The notes: a model not told the origin generated them from the sequence alone. DNA of 64,000 bases from Longispora albida DSM 44784 (GCF_000379825.1 NZ_KB903825.1:186001-250000); one strand, 5' to 3'; positions 42,440 through 51,564 are shown, counted from the first letter of the stretch. Translations and numbers: made by a program.

Positions 42440-42465
42440 AACTGTACAGCCAAGGCTGAACTGTT
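42440..42465. promoter_or_regulatory. candidate ArsR-family 12-2-12 operator
   Basis: An imperfect dyad 6 bp upstream of the regulator start. The 12-bp arms AACTGTACAGCC and GGCTGAACTGTT are separated by AA, with 10 of 12 positions paired. The 12-2-12 layout is standard for ArsR/SmtB operators, and placement over the start region suits repression of the arsR-CDF operon. Confidence 0.65.
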
Positions 42466-42482
42466 GACCAGCCCCTGACACC

Positions 42483-42528
42483 ACGTGGGACCCCTCACTC
42501 CGCTATTACGACGTGAGGGGTCCCACGT
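42483..42528. terminator. terminator hairpin after osmC
   Basis: A 16-bp perfect inverted repeat, left arm containing CGTGGGACCCCTCAC, with a 14-nt loop. It lies 9 bp past the OsmC stop on the minus strand and upstream of the arsR operator. It shares its GGGACCCCTCA core with the hairpin at 11574. Confidence 0.75.
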
Positions 42529-42536
42529 TGATGCCG

Positions 42537-42965
42537 CTACACCAGCTTGGCGTCCAGCGTGATCGACGGAACGCCCGCCAGGGCCTTGCTGACCGGGCAG
42601 TTCTCCTTCGCCTGCTGCGCGGTGGAGACGAACTCCTCCTCGCCCAGGCCGGGGACGTCGCCGCGCACCGAGAGCCGGATCTCCGTGATGCCGGTACCGG
42701 GCACGAAGTCCACCTCCGCCGAGGCGTCCAGGCTGGCGACGGTGTGGCCGGCCTTGGTGAGCAGGTTGGTCAGCACCATGAGGAAGCACGTGGTGTGCGC
42801 GCCGGCGAGCAGCTCCTCCGGGCTGGTCCGGCCCTCGGGGCTCTCGGCCCGGGAAGCCCAGGTCACGTCGAAGGAACCGAGCTTCGACGAGTCCAGGCTG
42901 ATCTGGCCGTTGCCCTCCAGCAGGGAACCTTCCCAGTGGGTACTCGCGACACGGGTGGCGGTCAT
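42537..42965 (-). CDS. OsmC family peroxiredoxin
   Basis: 142 residues, standard length. The two redox cysteines are visible: AGAHTTCFLMVLTNLL (about residue 60) and AKENCPVSKAL near the C terminus. SPEELLAGAHTTCF is the signature. OsmC/Ohr proteins reduce organic hydroperoxides using lipoyl or thiol reductants. It is cytoplasmic. ATG 42965 is followed upstream by the DUF1028 gene stop at 43012, so it could be co-transcribed with that gene. Confidence 0.9.
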   Translation of the reverse strand: MTATRVASTHWEGSLLEGNGQISLDSSKLGSFDVTWASRAESPEGRTSPEELLAGAHTTCFLMVLTNLLTKAGHTVASLDASAEVDFVPGTGITEIRLSVRGDVPGLGEEEFVSTAQQAKENCPVSKALAGVPSITLDAKLV

Positions 42966-43011
42966 AGTTGCGCCCCTTTCGGCTGCTGCTCGTTCTCAGT
43001 CCTTGCGGGGA

Positions 43012-43830
43012 CTATCCTCTCAAGGCGGCCGTACGGAGCACATCCAGTACCACCGGATCGATCAGCCCGCCGGCCAGCCGCTCCTCGAGGTTCTCCACGC
43101 CGGCCCAGCTGTCCAGGCTCTCGTACCCGAGCTTCGCCAGCAGGACGCTGACCTCCGTGGCCAGCTCGCCTTCGAGGGGCAGCAGCTCGGCCGGGTCGGA
43201 CCGGCCGAAGTAGAGCTCGTGCAGGCCGTGCAGCCGGATCAGCTCGGCGACCGGCTCGGCGTGGTCGTCCACCCGCAGGTCCACGGACACGTCACTGCCG
43301 CCGCCGTACCCGCCGCCCGGCGTGACCACGAGGATCGCCGCGCTCTGCCGGCCCCGCCGGTCGCCGCCAGCGTCCTCGCCGGCCTTGAGCGCACGCAGGA
43401 GCCGGTCGGCGAAGGGCAGGCCGGCCGAGTCCAGCCAGGACCGCTCGATCGCGGCCACGACCTCGGGGCCGGAGAGGATGTTGCCCTGGATCGCGTACCC
43501 GTCGCCGGTCAGCCCGCCGGCCCAGCCGTGGCAGGACACCCCCGTGTACGAGGCACCGTCGCCAGCCGGCCCGACCACGCCGAGCTGCCGGTCGGCCCGG
43601 CCCTCGTCGGCGGCGGTCAGCCCGGCCACGACGCCAGCTGCCGGTACGCCGGTGCGCAGGAGGGTGAGGCCCTGCTGCCGGTACGCGAGGTTGGCCGCGG
43701 CCTGGGTGGCGAGCGCGCCAGCCCCAGCCTCGGCAGCTGGCACCGCCATGCCCACGGCGAGGAACTTGCTGGCCACGGCGACCCCGAACGACTGGCCGTC
43801 AGCCGACCTGGCCACGATCGAATACGTCAT
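43012..43830 (-). CDS. DUF1028 family protein
   Basis: 272 residues. The start MTYSIVARSADGQSFGVAVA and SKFLAVGMAVPAAEAGAGAL are typical of DUF1028, an Ntn-hydrolase-like fold of unknown substrate. QGNILSGPEVVAAIE and DRLLRALKAGEDAGGDRRG continue the domain to about residue 215. The final ~55 residues (YFGRSDPAELLPLEGELATE) resemble the peptidoglycan-binding-like tail often fused to it. No experimental role is known. Confidence 0.88.
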   Translation of the reverse strand: MTYSIVARSADGQSFGVAVASKFLAVGMAVPAAEAGAGALATQAAANLAYRQQGLTLLRTGVPAAGVVAGLTAADEGRADRQLGVVGPAGDGASYTGVSCHGWAGGLTGDGYAIQGNILSGPEVVAAIERSWLDSAGLPFADRLLRALKAGEDAGGDRRGRQSAAILVVTPGGGYGGGSDVSVDLRVDDHAEPVAELIRLHGLHELYFGRSDPAELLPLEGELATEVSVLLAKLGYESLDSWAGVENLEERLAGGLIDPVVLDVLRTAALRG

Positions 43831-43928
43831 GCCGCCGGAGCCTAGCCGTGGCCGTCCCGTTCCAGAAGGGCCCGCAGGTCACAGAAGCCGCCCACCTCAT
43901 CCGCCAGCTCGCCGCCACACTCGTCAGA

Positions 43929-44564
43929 TCATGCCTCGTGAGTGAAGCTGGTGATCCTTGAGCGCAGTTGCCAGCCGAGGCCCTCGTAGAGGGCACGCCC
44001 TTCCTCCGTCGCGTGGAGCGCTGCGGTCACGGCACCGTGGTCCATGGCTGCGACGGTGAGTGCGTTCATCACCGCTGTGCCCAGGCCGCGGCGCTGGTGT
44101 GCGGGTTCGGTGCCGACACGGTCCACGACGGCGATTCCGTCCACCACGGCGGTGTATCCCGCCGCGGCGACCTCGCCCTCGCAATGCACCCGCACGTTGA
44201 TGACGCCCGCGTCGATCGTGGTGCTGAGGTCATAGCCAGCGGGCACGCTCGGCGCGCCCTGCCGCAGCGTGGTCGTCATGAGCGGCTCCGGCGGCGTGCG
44301 TTGCCAGGCCGGCCCGAGCAGGGCGGCTACCGCGTCCTCGGCGGCGGCAACGATGATCACACCGTGCGGCGCGGTCGCCTCCGCCGCCGCGCTGCGCACC
44401 GCGTCGAGGTCGTCGCGAAACACCAGACAGCGGGCGCGGGTCTTCGGCCGGACCTCGTCGATCCGCAGGCCCCAGGCGGTCTCGACGGGCACGGAGTTGC
44501 GCCTGACAGCAGCCAGGCCCTTTGCCCAGCTGCGGAGCACGTCAGTTACTTCATCCAAGATCAT
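43929..44564 (-). CDS. GNAT-domain protein
   Basis: 211 residues from ATG 44564; the frame is open further upstream but loses coding character. The first ~110 residues are a poorly conserved domain (MILDEVTDVLRSWAKGLAAV). The C-terminal half is GNAT: VDRVGTEPAHQRRGLGTAVM is the acetyl-CoA loop and AALHATEEGRALYEGLGWQL the end. The substrate is unknown. Confidence 0.82.
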   Translation of the reverse strand: MILDEVTDVLRSWAKGLAAVRRNSVPVETAWGLRIDEVRPKTRARCLVFRDDLDAVRSAAAEATAPHGVIIVAAAEDAVAALLGPAWQRTPPEPLMTTTLRQGAPSVPAGYDLSTTIDAGVINVRVHCEGEVAAAGYTAVVDGIAVVDRVGTEPAHQRRGLGTAVMNALTVAAMDHGAVTAALHATEEGRALYEGLGWQLRSRITSFTHEA

Positions 44565-44623
44565 CCGCACGAGAGTACTCGTACGCCAAAGGGCCAGCGC
44601 CAGGCCTGGCCAGGGCTCGCGGG

Positions 44624-45271
44624 TTACAGAAGGGCCAGCTTCTCGCGTGTCTCGTGGTGGACGGTGTCGATGGCCGGGAGAAGCTCCGGAAGACGGTGAC
44701 GTTCCGTGGTCAGCGCCCGGAAGACCAGGCTGACGGTGACGTCGTGCTCCGGCCGGTGGATGACCTCGATGGTGTCGCCGGCCGCGATGACGCCGGGCTC
44801 GATGACCCGCAGGTACGCGCCGGTCACAGCCTTCTGCGTGAAGCGCTTGACCCAGCCGCGCTCCTCCAGCCAGCCAGCGAAGGTCCGGCACGGGATACGC
44901 GCCGCGCACACCTCCAGCACGAGCTCGCCGCCGACCCGCCAGCGCTCGCCGATCCGCGCGCCGGTGAGGTCGAGGCCCTCGGTGGTCAGGTTCTCGCCGA
45001 ACATGCCGTCGGTCAGCTCCCGGCCGAGTTCCGCTGCCCACATGTCGAGGTCCTCGCGGGCGTACGCGTACACGGCCTGGTCGTTGCCGCCGTGGTGCCG
45101 CAGGTCGCAGACGGTGTCCCCGGCCAGCCCGCTCCCGCCGGTACCCTTCGGCCCCGGTGCCGCGACGGCGACCGGCCCGCCGGCTGGGAGCTTGACGATG
45201 CCGGTCACGCCGAGGTCGGCGTGCTCGGAGGTGGTTGGCTTGCCGACGTTCACGGAGCGGAGCAGACCCAT
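44624..45271 (-). CDS. MOSC domain protein (YiiM-like)
   Basis: 215 residues. MOSC domains bind sulfur/molybdenum cofactor. Visible signatures: GDTVCDLRHHGGNDQAVYAY, GMFGENLTTEGLDL, IGERWRVGG and VCAARIPCRTFAGWL with the conserved cysteine. The C-terminal 3-alpha extension (ALTTERHRLPELLPAIDTVH) is like YiiM, linked in E. coli to reduction of N-hydroxylated compounds. It is a stand-alone gene. Confidence 0.9.
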   Translation of the reverse strand: MGLLRSVNVGKPTTSEHADLGVTGIVKLPAGGPVAVAAPGPKGTGGSGLAGDTVCDLRHHGGNDQAVYAYAREDLDMWAAELGRELTDGMFGENLTTEGLDLTGARIGERWRVGGELVLEVCAARIPCRTFAGWLEERGWVKRFTQKAVTGAYLRVIEPGVIAAGDTIEVIHRPEHDVTVSLVFRALTTERHRLPELLPAIDTVHHETREKLALL

Positions 45272-45421
45272 GATCAGCAGCCTAGCTCCGCCGTACGCCG
45301 CACCGCCGCCGGGTTTCGGCGCACCGGCACGCGGAAGGCCACCAGCGGCGGGAGGATCCGCTGGCGGCCACGAGTACCACTGATCAGTTCTTGATCTTCT
45401 GCTCGTGATCTGAGCTGAAGT

Positions 45422-45459
45422 GGCCCGCCGAGAGCGCGCGTCGACGCTCTCAGCGGGCC
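45422..45459. terminator. hairpin downstream of snapalysin
   Basis: 15-bp arms (GGCCCGCCGAGAGCG at 45422-45436 and its near-complement at 45445-45459, 14 of 15 paired). It lies 7 bp past the snapalysin stop on the minus strand. The preceding TGATCTGAG and the stem recur at 48050-48090. Confidence 0.7.
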
Positions 45460-45466
45460 GGCACTG

Positions 45467-46039
45467 CTAGTAGACGCGGCTGGTGCCGGTGAAGGCCTCG
45501 CGGCTCGCGACGAGGCCGTTGCGGAACAGGTACTCGACCCGGGAGACCTCGGTGGAGTTCGGGTACGGGTTCGTGCAGGAGGTGCCGGCGCTGCCGCCCG
45601 ACATCAGCTGCGAGCACACGCCGTTGTAGTTGTCCGGCAGGCCGAGGATGTGGCCGAGCTCGTGCGACAGGATGCGCAGCGGGCTGTGGCCCTGGTTGAC
45701 CTGGGTCCGGTCGATGTAGATGGTGCCACGGCCGAGGCCGTTCACGTAGGCGCGCGAGCCACCGCTGTTGGTCACGTACACGTTGATCGTGGCTCCGGAG
45801 CCGGACCGCAGCGTGATGTTGTTGACCCGGCTGTCCCAGATCTGCGCGGCCTGGTCGAAGGTCGTGCGGTACTCGCCGGCTCCGCTGGCGTTGTAGACCA
45901 GGTTGCGGACGGCCAGCGGGGCGGCCGGCTGCGCGGGAGCTGCCGTCGCCGCGGAACCGGCGCCGACCAGCGCGCCAGCGGCGACCACGGTGAGAACGGC
46001 CAGGTTGCGCAGGCCACGGACGAACTTGCTTGCGGACAT
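45467..46039 (-). CDS. snapalysin-family secreted zinc protease (M7)
   Basis: 190 residues from ATG 46039 (AGGAG 5 nt upstream; a GTG two codons earlier is possible). Signal peptide to about residue 35. The metzincin-like zinc motif ILSHELGHILGLPDNYNG matches HExxHxxGxxD, the form unique to snapalysin. RNLVYNASGAGEYRTTFDQA opens the mature enzyme, and cysteine pairs flank QLMSGG. A small extracellular protease that prefers aromatic P1' residues by family. Antiparallel to the trypsin-like protease gene beyond a 250-bp gap. Confidence 0.94.
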   Translation of the reverse strand: MSASKFVRGLRNLAVLTVVAAGALVGAGSAATAAPAQPAAPLAVRNLVYNASGAGEYRTTFDQAAQIWDSRVNNITLRSGSGATINVYVTNSGGSRAYVNGLGRGTIYIDRTQVNQGHSPLRILSHELGHILGLPDNYNGVCSQLMSGGSAGTSCTNPYPNSTEVSRVEYLFRNGLVASREAFTGTSRVY

Positions 46040-46292
46040 GTTCACTCCTAGTGAGGGGTGGAGTTAACGGGCTTGTAAGACCTACGCATATTTAGATTTG
46101 TCCACAATCCCCGAGTCAAGGTCCCGCGCCGGGAATGTCACGAGGCAAGGGGCACGCAAGGGTGCGCTGGGCCTGTGTGGACGGCTGGGGCGAGCCGCCC
46201 CTTGTGCCATATCGACGATCGTCACTAGAAAAACATGAAAAGTTTCCACTATCTTCACTGCCACTGTCCTTCCCCCTCATGGAGAGTGGTCA

Positions 46293-47219
46293 ATGAAGAG
46301 GAAGCTTCTCTCAACGTTCTCGGTCCTGGCAGCTGTCGGCGCGAGCCTGCTCGGCGGCGGAGCCCCTGCCCAGGCCGCAGATCCGTCCACACTGGTCAGC
46401 GCCGGCGCGCAGCAGCAGGCCGCCGCGTTCTGGACGGCCGAGCGCATGCGCTCGGCCACGCCGATGGACGCCATCACGGTGAACGTCAGGCCGGGCAAGG
46501 TGGCCACCGGCACGCCGAGTTCCGTCTCGCCCACCGCCATCCCGAACGCCGGCGGCCCGTGGACGGGCGGCGGAGCCGTGGTCAAGACGACCGGCCGGGT
46601 GTTCTTCACGATGGGTGACCGCACTGCCTCCTGCTCCGGCAGCGCTGTCACCAGCACCAACAAGAGCACGGTGATCACCGCCGGGCACTGCGTGAAGTAC
46701 CAGGGCGCCTGGCACACCAACTGGGTCTTCGTGCCCGGCTACGACAACGGCAACCGGCCATACGGCACCTGGGCCGCCCGGTCACTCAAGGCGACCCCGC
46801 AGTGGGTGGCCAGCGAGAACATCAGCTACGACATCGGCGCGGCCGTCGTCAGCCAGCTCGACGGCGCGAACCTGACCGACGTGGTCGGCGGCCAGGGCAT
46901 CGCGTTCAACCAGCCGAAGCAGCAGAACATGTACGCCTACGGCTACCCGGCCGCCGCTCCGTACGACGGCTCGAAGCTGATCTACTGCTCCGGCAAGGCG
47001 TTCAACGAGTGGCTCGGGACGGGTGACCTCGGGCTGACGTGCAACATGACCGGCGGGGCCAGCGGCGGCCCGTGGTTCCTGTCGTTCAGCGAGTCAGCAG
47101 GCACCGGCACGCTGAACTCGGTGAACAGCTTCAAGTACAACTTCTCCACCAAGTACATGTTCGGCCCGTACTTCGCGGCCGACGCGCAGAACCTCTACAA
47201 CGCGGCTCAGACCGCCTGA
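46293..47219 (+). CDS. secreted trypsin-like (glutamyl endopeptidase-type) serine protease
   Basis: 308 residues with GGAGAG before ATG. Signal peptide to about residue 29 ([10 protein letters not shown]), then a ~65-residue propeptide. Triad: His in [14 protein letters not shown], Asp in [13 protein letters not shown], Ser in [14 protein letters not shown]. The fold is the chymotrypsin-like S1B type common in actinomycetes. The 250-bp divergent region with the snapalysin gene includes AT-rich stretches (near 46085 and 46230) that probably hold both promoters. Confidence 0.9.
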   Translation: MKRKLLSTFSVLAAVGASLLGGGAPAQAADPSTLVSAGAQQQAAAFWTAERMRSATPMDAITVNVRPGKVATGTPSSVSPTAIPNAGGPWTGGGAVVKTTGRVFFTMGDRTASCSGSAVTSTNKSTVITAGHCVKYQGAWHTNWVFVPGYDNGNRPYGTWAARSLKATPQWVASENISYDIGAAVVSQLDGANLTDVVGGQGIAFNQPKQQNMYAYGYPAAAPYDGSKLIYCSGKAFNEWLGTGDLGLTCNMTGGASGGPWFLSFSESAGTGTLNSVNSFKYNFSTKYMFGPYFAADAQNLYNAAQTA

Positions 47220-47355
47220 CCGCGCGGAGTGTCACCGGCCGGGTCCCGCGCCGCCCAGCGGGACCCGGCTCCGTCCGGTGTGGACCGGGCCTCGCGGGCA
47301 CTCTGACCAGCGCGGCTTTTGGTCTTGTCGTACCCGGACGGTAAAGTCACTCGCC

Positions 47356-48033
47356 GTGGCAGCCCCTTTGTCTGAACTTGTCAGCTCCGACTGGGCCGAG
47401 GCCCTGGAGCCCGTGTCCGAGCAGATCGCCAAGATGGGCGACTTCCTGCGTGCCGAGATCGCCGCCGGGCGGGAGTACCTGCCGGCCGGGGAGAACGTGC
47501 TCCGCGCCTTCACGCAGCCTCTCGACGAGGTGAAGGTGCTCCTGGTCGGCCAGGATCCCTACCCGACCCCCGGCAACGCCGTCGGGCTCAGCTTCTCGGT
47601 GTCGCCGGAGACCCGGCGCATCCCGCCGAGCCTCGTGAACATCTTCAAGGAGTACTGCGAGGATCTCGGCCTGCCCAAGCCTGCCAACGGCGACCTGACC
47701 CCGTGGACGAAGCAGGGTGTCCTGCTGCTCAACCGTTCGCTGACGACAGCCCCGCGCACCCCGGGCGCGCACAAGAACAAGGGCTGGGAGAAGGTCACCG
47801 ACCAGGCGATCCGCGCGCTCGTCGCCCGCCAGCGCCCGCTGGTGGCGATCCTGTGGGGCCGTGACGCCCAGTCGCTGCGCCCGCTGCTCGGCGACACGCC
47901 GAGGATCGAGGCCGTGCACCCGAGCCCGATGTCCGCCGACCGTGGCTTCTTCGGGCACAAGCCCTTCACCCGGGCCAACCAGCTCCTGGCCGAGCAAGGC
48001 GCCGACCCGGTCGACTGGACCCTGCCCGCCTGA
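47356..48033 (+). CDS. ung: uracil-DNA glycosylase (family 1)
   Basis: 225 residues from GTG 47356. Motif [21 protein letters not shown] contains the water-activating Asp and the Tyr that excludes thymine. Motif B is [19 protein letters not shown] with the catalytic His and the minor-groove loop. [11 protein letters not shown] holds the uracil-binding Asn. It removes uracil from DNA for base excision repair. The XthA gene, which acts on the resulting abasic sites, is encoded convergently next door. Confidence 0.96.
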   Translation: MAAPLSELVSSDWAEALEPVSEQIAKMGDFLRAEIAAGREYLPAGENVLRAFTQPLDEVKVLLVGQDPYPTPGNAVGLSFSVSPETRRIPPSLVNIFKEYCEDLGLPKPANGDLTPWTKQGVLLLNRSLTTAPRTPGAHKNKGWEKVTDQAIRALVARQRPLVAILWGRDAQSLRPLLGDTPRIEAVHPSPMSADRGFFGHKPFTRANQLLAEQGADPVDWTLPA

Positions 48034-48069
48034 CGCTCTTGATCTGACGCTCTTGATCTGAGGCGAAGT

Positions 48070-48170
48070 GGCCCGCTGAGAGCGAATCTGGCAAGCGGCG
48101 CGGGCTTCCTCGTACCGGTGTTGTACGTGGAAGCCCGCGCCGCGCAGTCCAGATTCGCTCTCAGCGGGTC
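48070..48170. repeat. long three-tier hairpin between ung and xthA
   Basis: The outer stem is 22 bp (48070-48091 with 48149-48170, one G-T pair), starting GGCCCGCTGAGAGCGAATCT. The middle stem is 15 bp perfect (GCGGCGCGGGCTTCC at 48095-48109 with 48129-48143). The inner stem is CGTAC with GTACG. The total is about 101 nt in the gap between convergent genes. The outer-stem start is shared with the terminator at 45422. It is likely a bidirectional terminator or structured RNA. Confidence 0.75.
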
Positions 48171-48180
48171 TAAACGGCCG

Positions 48181-48987
48181 CTAAACGGCCGAGTAGGTGA
48201 TGGTGACCGGGGAGTGATCCGACCAGCGCTGGTCGTAGGACTCCACCCGTTCCACCCGGGCCGCGGTGGCCCTGGCGGCCAGGCCCGGGGTGCTGACGTG
48301 GTAGTCGATCCGCCAGCCGGCGTCGTTGTTGAAGGCCTGGCCCCGGTAGGACCACCAGGTGTAGGGGCCGGGGCCTTCCGGGTGCAGGGTGCGGAAGACG
48401 TCGGTGTAGCCGCCGTCCTCGGGCGCGAAGACCTTGCCCAGCCACTCCCGCTCCTCGGGGAGGAAGCCGGCCTGCTTCTGGTTGGTCTTCCAGTTCTTCA
48501 GGTCGATCTCGCGGTGCGCGATGTTCCAGTCGCCGCAGACCAGCACCTCGCGGCCCTCGGACGCCGCGCGCTGCCGCAGCGCGACCAGGTAGGAGTAGAA
48601 CTCCTTCATGAAGCGTTCCTTCTCGTCCTGCCGCTCGGTGCCGGTCTCACCGGAGGGCAGGTAGAGGCTGGCGACGGTCAGGCCGGGCAGGTCCACTTCG
48701 AGGTACCGGCCGGACAGGTCGAACTCCTCAGACCCGAAGCCGATCCGGCTGCCCTCCGGCGCGGCCCGGGTGAGCACGGCCACACCAGCCCGCCCCTTGG
48801 CGACGGACGGGGCGTAGAGGGCGTGCCAGCCCTCCGGGTTGCGGACCTCGTCGGGGATCTGGTGCGCCTCGGCACGGACTTCCTGGAGGCAGACGACATC
48901 GGCGCTGGTGGAGGCCAGCCACTCGGTGTAGCCCTTGGGAGCTGCGGCCCGCAGGCCGTTGACGTTCACGGTCGACACAGTCAGCAC
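48181..48987 (-). CDS. xthA: exodeoxyribonuclease III
   Basis: 268 residues, standard length. Endonuclease/exonuclease/phosphatase fold: STVNVNGLRAAAPKGYTEWL (Asn), DVVCLQEVRAEAHQIP (catalytic Glu), VLVCGDWNIAHREIDLKNW (Asp/Asn), RIDYHVSTPGL, and YDQRWSDHSPVTITY with the catalytic His. It acts as an AP endonuclease and 3' exonuclease in repair. The last bases (CTAAACGGCCG) are duplicated just after the stop, a local 11-bp direct repeat. Confidence 0.95.
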   Translation of the reverse strand: MLTVSTVNVNGLRAAAPKGYTEWLASTSADVVCLQEVRAEAHQIPDEVRNPEGWHALYAPSVAKGRAGVAVLTRAAPEGSRIGFGSEEFDLSGRYLEVDLPGLTVASLYLPSGETGTERQDEKERFMKEFYSYLVALRQRAASEGREVLVCGDWNIAHREIDLKNWKTNQKQAGFLPEEREWLGKVFAPEDGGYTDVFRTLHPEGPGPYTWWSYRGQAFNNDAGWRIDYHVSTPGLAARATAARVERVESYDQRWSDHSPVTITYSAV

Positions 48988-48996
48988 GAAGGCAGG

Positions 48997-51564
48997 CTAC
49001 GCTGCCGCCGCCTGCCTGCGGGACCTGACCCGCAGGTCGTGGGCTCTGACCCGCTTGTCGAGGTACTTGAGGTCGACGGTGATCGGCGTGGCGAGCAGGA
49101 TCGACGAGAACACCGCGGTGGCCATGCCGACGAAGAGCACGAGGGCGAGGTCCTTGAGGGTACCGGCGCCGAGGAAGCCGACCCCGATGAAGAGCATGCC
49201 GGCGACGGGCAGCAGCGCGATGACCGACGTGTTGATCGAGCGCATGAGGGTCTGGTTGACAGCGAGGTTTGCCGCCTCGGCGTAGGTACGGCGGGTGCCG
49301 GACAGCACACGTTCCGTGTTCTCGTGCACCTTGTCGAAGACGACCACCACGTCGTACAGCGCGAAGCCGAGGATGGTCAGCATGCCGATCACTGTGGACG
49401 GGGAGACCTCGAAGCCCGCCAGTGAGTACACCATCGCGGCCACGAGCAGGTCGAACAGCAGCGAGGCTATCGCGCCGACCGCCATCCGCCACTCGAACCG
49501 GATCACCAGGTACGCGATCACGAGCGCCAGGAAGATCAGCAGGCCGAGCAGCGCGCGTTTGGTGATCTGTGAGCCCCAGGCCGCGCTGACCCGGTTGTCG
49601 GAGACCTGCTCGGGGGTGAGCTTGAGGGCGGTGGCGACGCCGTTCTTCACCTCGAGCGTCCTGGCTGCGGTGAGGGGCGCTGTCCGGACCAGGTAGGTCG
49701 GGGTCGCGCCGCCGACCCGCTGGGCGGACACGACTGTGGCGCCGGCCTTGCCGACGGCGTCGCGGGCCTGGTCGAGGGTGAGGTTCGCCGCCGGTACCTG
49801 GAAGGAGTTGCCGCCCTTGAACTCGATGCCCAGGTGGAAGCCGCGCCACACGAAGCTGACGATCGCGAGCACGACGAAGGCCGCCACGATGCCGTACCAG
49901 AGCTTGCGCCTGCCGACGATGTCGAGGCCGGCCTCGCCCCGGTACAGCTTCGCGAAGAAGGTCTGTTTCTCCCCCTGGGAGTGCAGGACGCGGCCGAGCC
50001 CGGAGACCCGGGGCGACAGGAACGCCCGCATCCTGGCCAGGACGGTCATCATCGGGTGCCGGAAGAGGAAGACGACCAGCAGGTCGAGGATCGTGGCCAG
50101 GCCGAGCGCGAAGGCGAAGCCCTTCACCGCGCCGACGGAGACCAGGTAGAGCACGACCGCGGCGCCGATGGTGACCACGTTCGCGGAGATGATCGTCCGG
50201 CGGGCGCGGACCCAGGCCCGGTCGACGGCGCTGCGCGGCGTCCGCCCTTCCCGGATCTCGTCTTTGAGCCGTTCGAAGTAGATGACGAACGAGTCGGCCG
50301 CGACACCGAGCGACACGATGAAACCGGCGATGCCCGCGAGCGTCAGCGTGAACCCGATCGACCGGCCGAGCAGCACGAGCGCCGCGTACGTGAGCAGCGC
50401 CGAGATCACGAGGCTGCCCATGATGACGGTGCCGAGCAGCCGGTAGTAGAACAGCGCGTAGAGGAGGACGAGGGCCATGCCGATGCCTGCGGCGAGGAGG
50501 CCGGCCCGGAGCTGCTCGGTACCGAGCGTCGCGGAGATCGAGTTCGCCTCGCCCTGCTCGAAGGTCAGGGGCAGCGCGCCGTACTTGAGCTGGTTGCTCA
50601 GCAGCTCCGCGTCCCGCCTGCCGAACCCGCCGGTGATCTCGGCGTCCCCGGTGATCACGTTCTGGATGCGCGGGGCGGAGACGATGGTGTTGTCGAGGAC
50701 GATGGCGACCTGGTTGGCCTCGCCGTTCGCGTACGCCTCCCTGGTCAGGTCCGTCCACTTCTGCTGCCCGCCGGACGTGAAGGTCAGCGTCACCTTCCAC
50801 CCGTTGTCGAAGGCGAAGTTGGAGCCGGACACGTCCGTGCCGACGACCTTCGCGATGTCCAGCAGGTACTTCGTCGCCCCGTCACACGCCGTGACCTGCA
50901 CGGCGGGATCGTCCACGCTGCCCGGGGGCCGTTCGCCGAGCTGGCGGCAGTTCACGGTCGGAACGTTGAACTGGACAGCGGCTGGCAGTACGGCGACCTC
51001 GCGCCCGCTCAGCGTCCCGAAGGGTGCGAGCTCGGCAGCCTTGGCGGTTCCGTCCTGCGGCGAGGTCAGCGCCTGCGCGACGGGCCAGGCCGCGCCGAGC
51101 TTCGCCGTCACCTGGTCGAGCGTGACCGTCCCCTGTGGACTGGCCGGCGGGGCTGGTGCCGCCGGATCAGACTGCACCCCGCCGAGTACCTTGCGGAACT
51201 TGAGCTGGGCCGGCTGCCCCACCTGCTTGATCGCGTCCCCGCCGGACCCGGCGACGGACACCTTGATGTTCGAGTCGCCCTCGGTGACGACCTCGGGTTC
51301 GGCGACGCCGAGGCCGTTGACCCGGTTCTCGATGATCTGCCGGGCCTGCTCCAGGCTGGACGCCGACGGCGGCTTGCCGTCGGGCGTACGGGCGATGAGC
51401 GTCAGCGTCGTCCCGCCGACCAGGTCGAGGCCGAGCCGGGGGCTGAGCCGGTCCTTGGACCACATCTTGCCGGGGCCGGTGAACAGCACCAGAGCCCACA
51501 GCCCGACCAGGATCACCCCGAGGGCGGTCACCTGCCGCCACGGGTGCGCGCGCCGTTCCGCCAC
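48997..51564 (-). CDS. secDF: SecDF fused protein-export subunit
   Basis: 855 residues. The N half is SecD: WALVLFTGPGKMWSKDRLSP, GLDLVGGTTLTLIAR, the P1 domain and AFDNGWKVTLTFTSGGQQK, then six helices with GMALVLLYALFYYRLLG and GVAADSFVIYFERLKDEIRE. The C half is SecF: FHLGIEFKGGNSFQVP and TILGFALYDVVVVFDKVHEN. SecDF uses the proton gradient to pull exported proteins across the membrane. Most actinobacteria keep separate secD and secF next to yajC and ruvB; none are here, so this is a fused, probably additional copy. Confidence 0.94.
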   Translation of the reverse strand: MAERRAHPWRQVTALGVILVGLWALVLFTGPGKMWSKDRLSPRLGLDLVGGTTLTLIARTPDGKPPSASSLEQARQIIENRVNGLGVAEPEVVTEGDSNIKVSVAGSGGDAIKQVGQPAQLKFRKVLGGVQSDPAAPAPPASPQGTVTLDQVTAKLGAAWPVAQALTSPQDGTAKAAELAPFGTLSGREVAVLPAAVQFNVPTVNCRQLGERPPGSVDDPAVQVTACDGATKYLLDIAKVVGTDVSGSNFAFDNGWKVTLTFTSGGQQKWTDLTREAYANGEANQVAIVLDNTIVSAPRIQNVITGDAEITGGFGRRDAELLSNQLKYGALPLTFEQGEANSISATLGTEQLRAGLLAAGIGMALVLLYALFYYRLLGTVIMGSLVISALLTYAALVLLGRSIGFTLTLAGIAGFIVSLGVAADSFVIYFERLKDEIREGRTPRSAVDRAWVRARRTIISANVVTIGAAVVLYLVSVGAVKGFAFALGLATILDLLVVFLFRHPMMTVLARMRAFLSPRVSGLGRVLHSQGEKQTFFAKLYRGEAGLDIVGRRKLWYGIVAAFVVLAIVSFVWRGFHLGIEFKGGNSFQVPAANLTLDQARDAVGKAGATVVSAQRVGGATPTYLVRTAPLTAARTLEVKNGVATALKLTPEQVSDNRVSAAWGSQITKRALLGLLIFLALVIAYLVIRFEWRMAVGAIASLLFDLLVAAMVYSLAGFEVSPSTVIGMLTILGFALYDVVVVFDKVHENTERVLSGTRRTYAEAANLAVNQTLMRSINTSVIALLPVAGMLFIGVGFLGAGTLKDLALVLFVGMATAVFSSILLATPITVDLKYLDKRVRAHDLRVRSRRQAAAA

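Noticed and set aside
48728-50800. 690-residue minus-strand frame overlapping secDF
   Set aside because: Out-of-frame shadow on the same strand. SecD and SecF motifs are all in the other frame.
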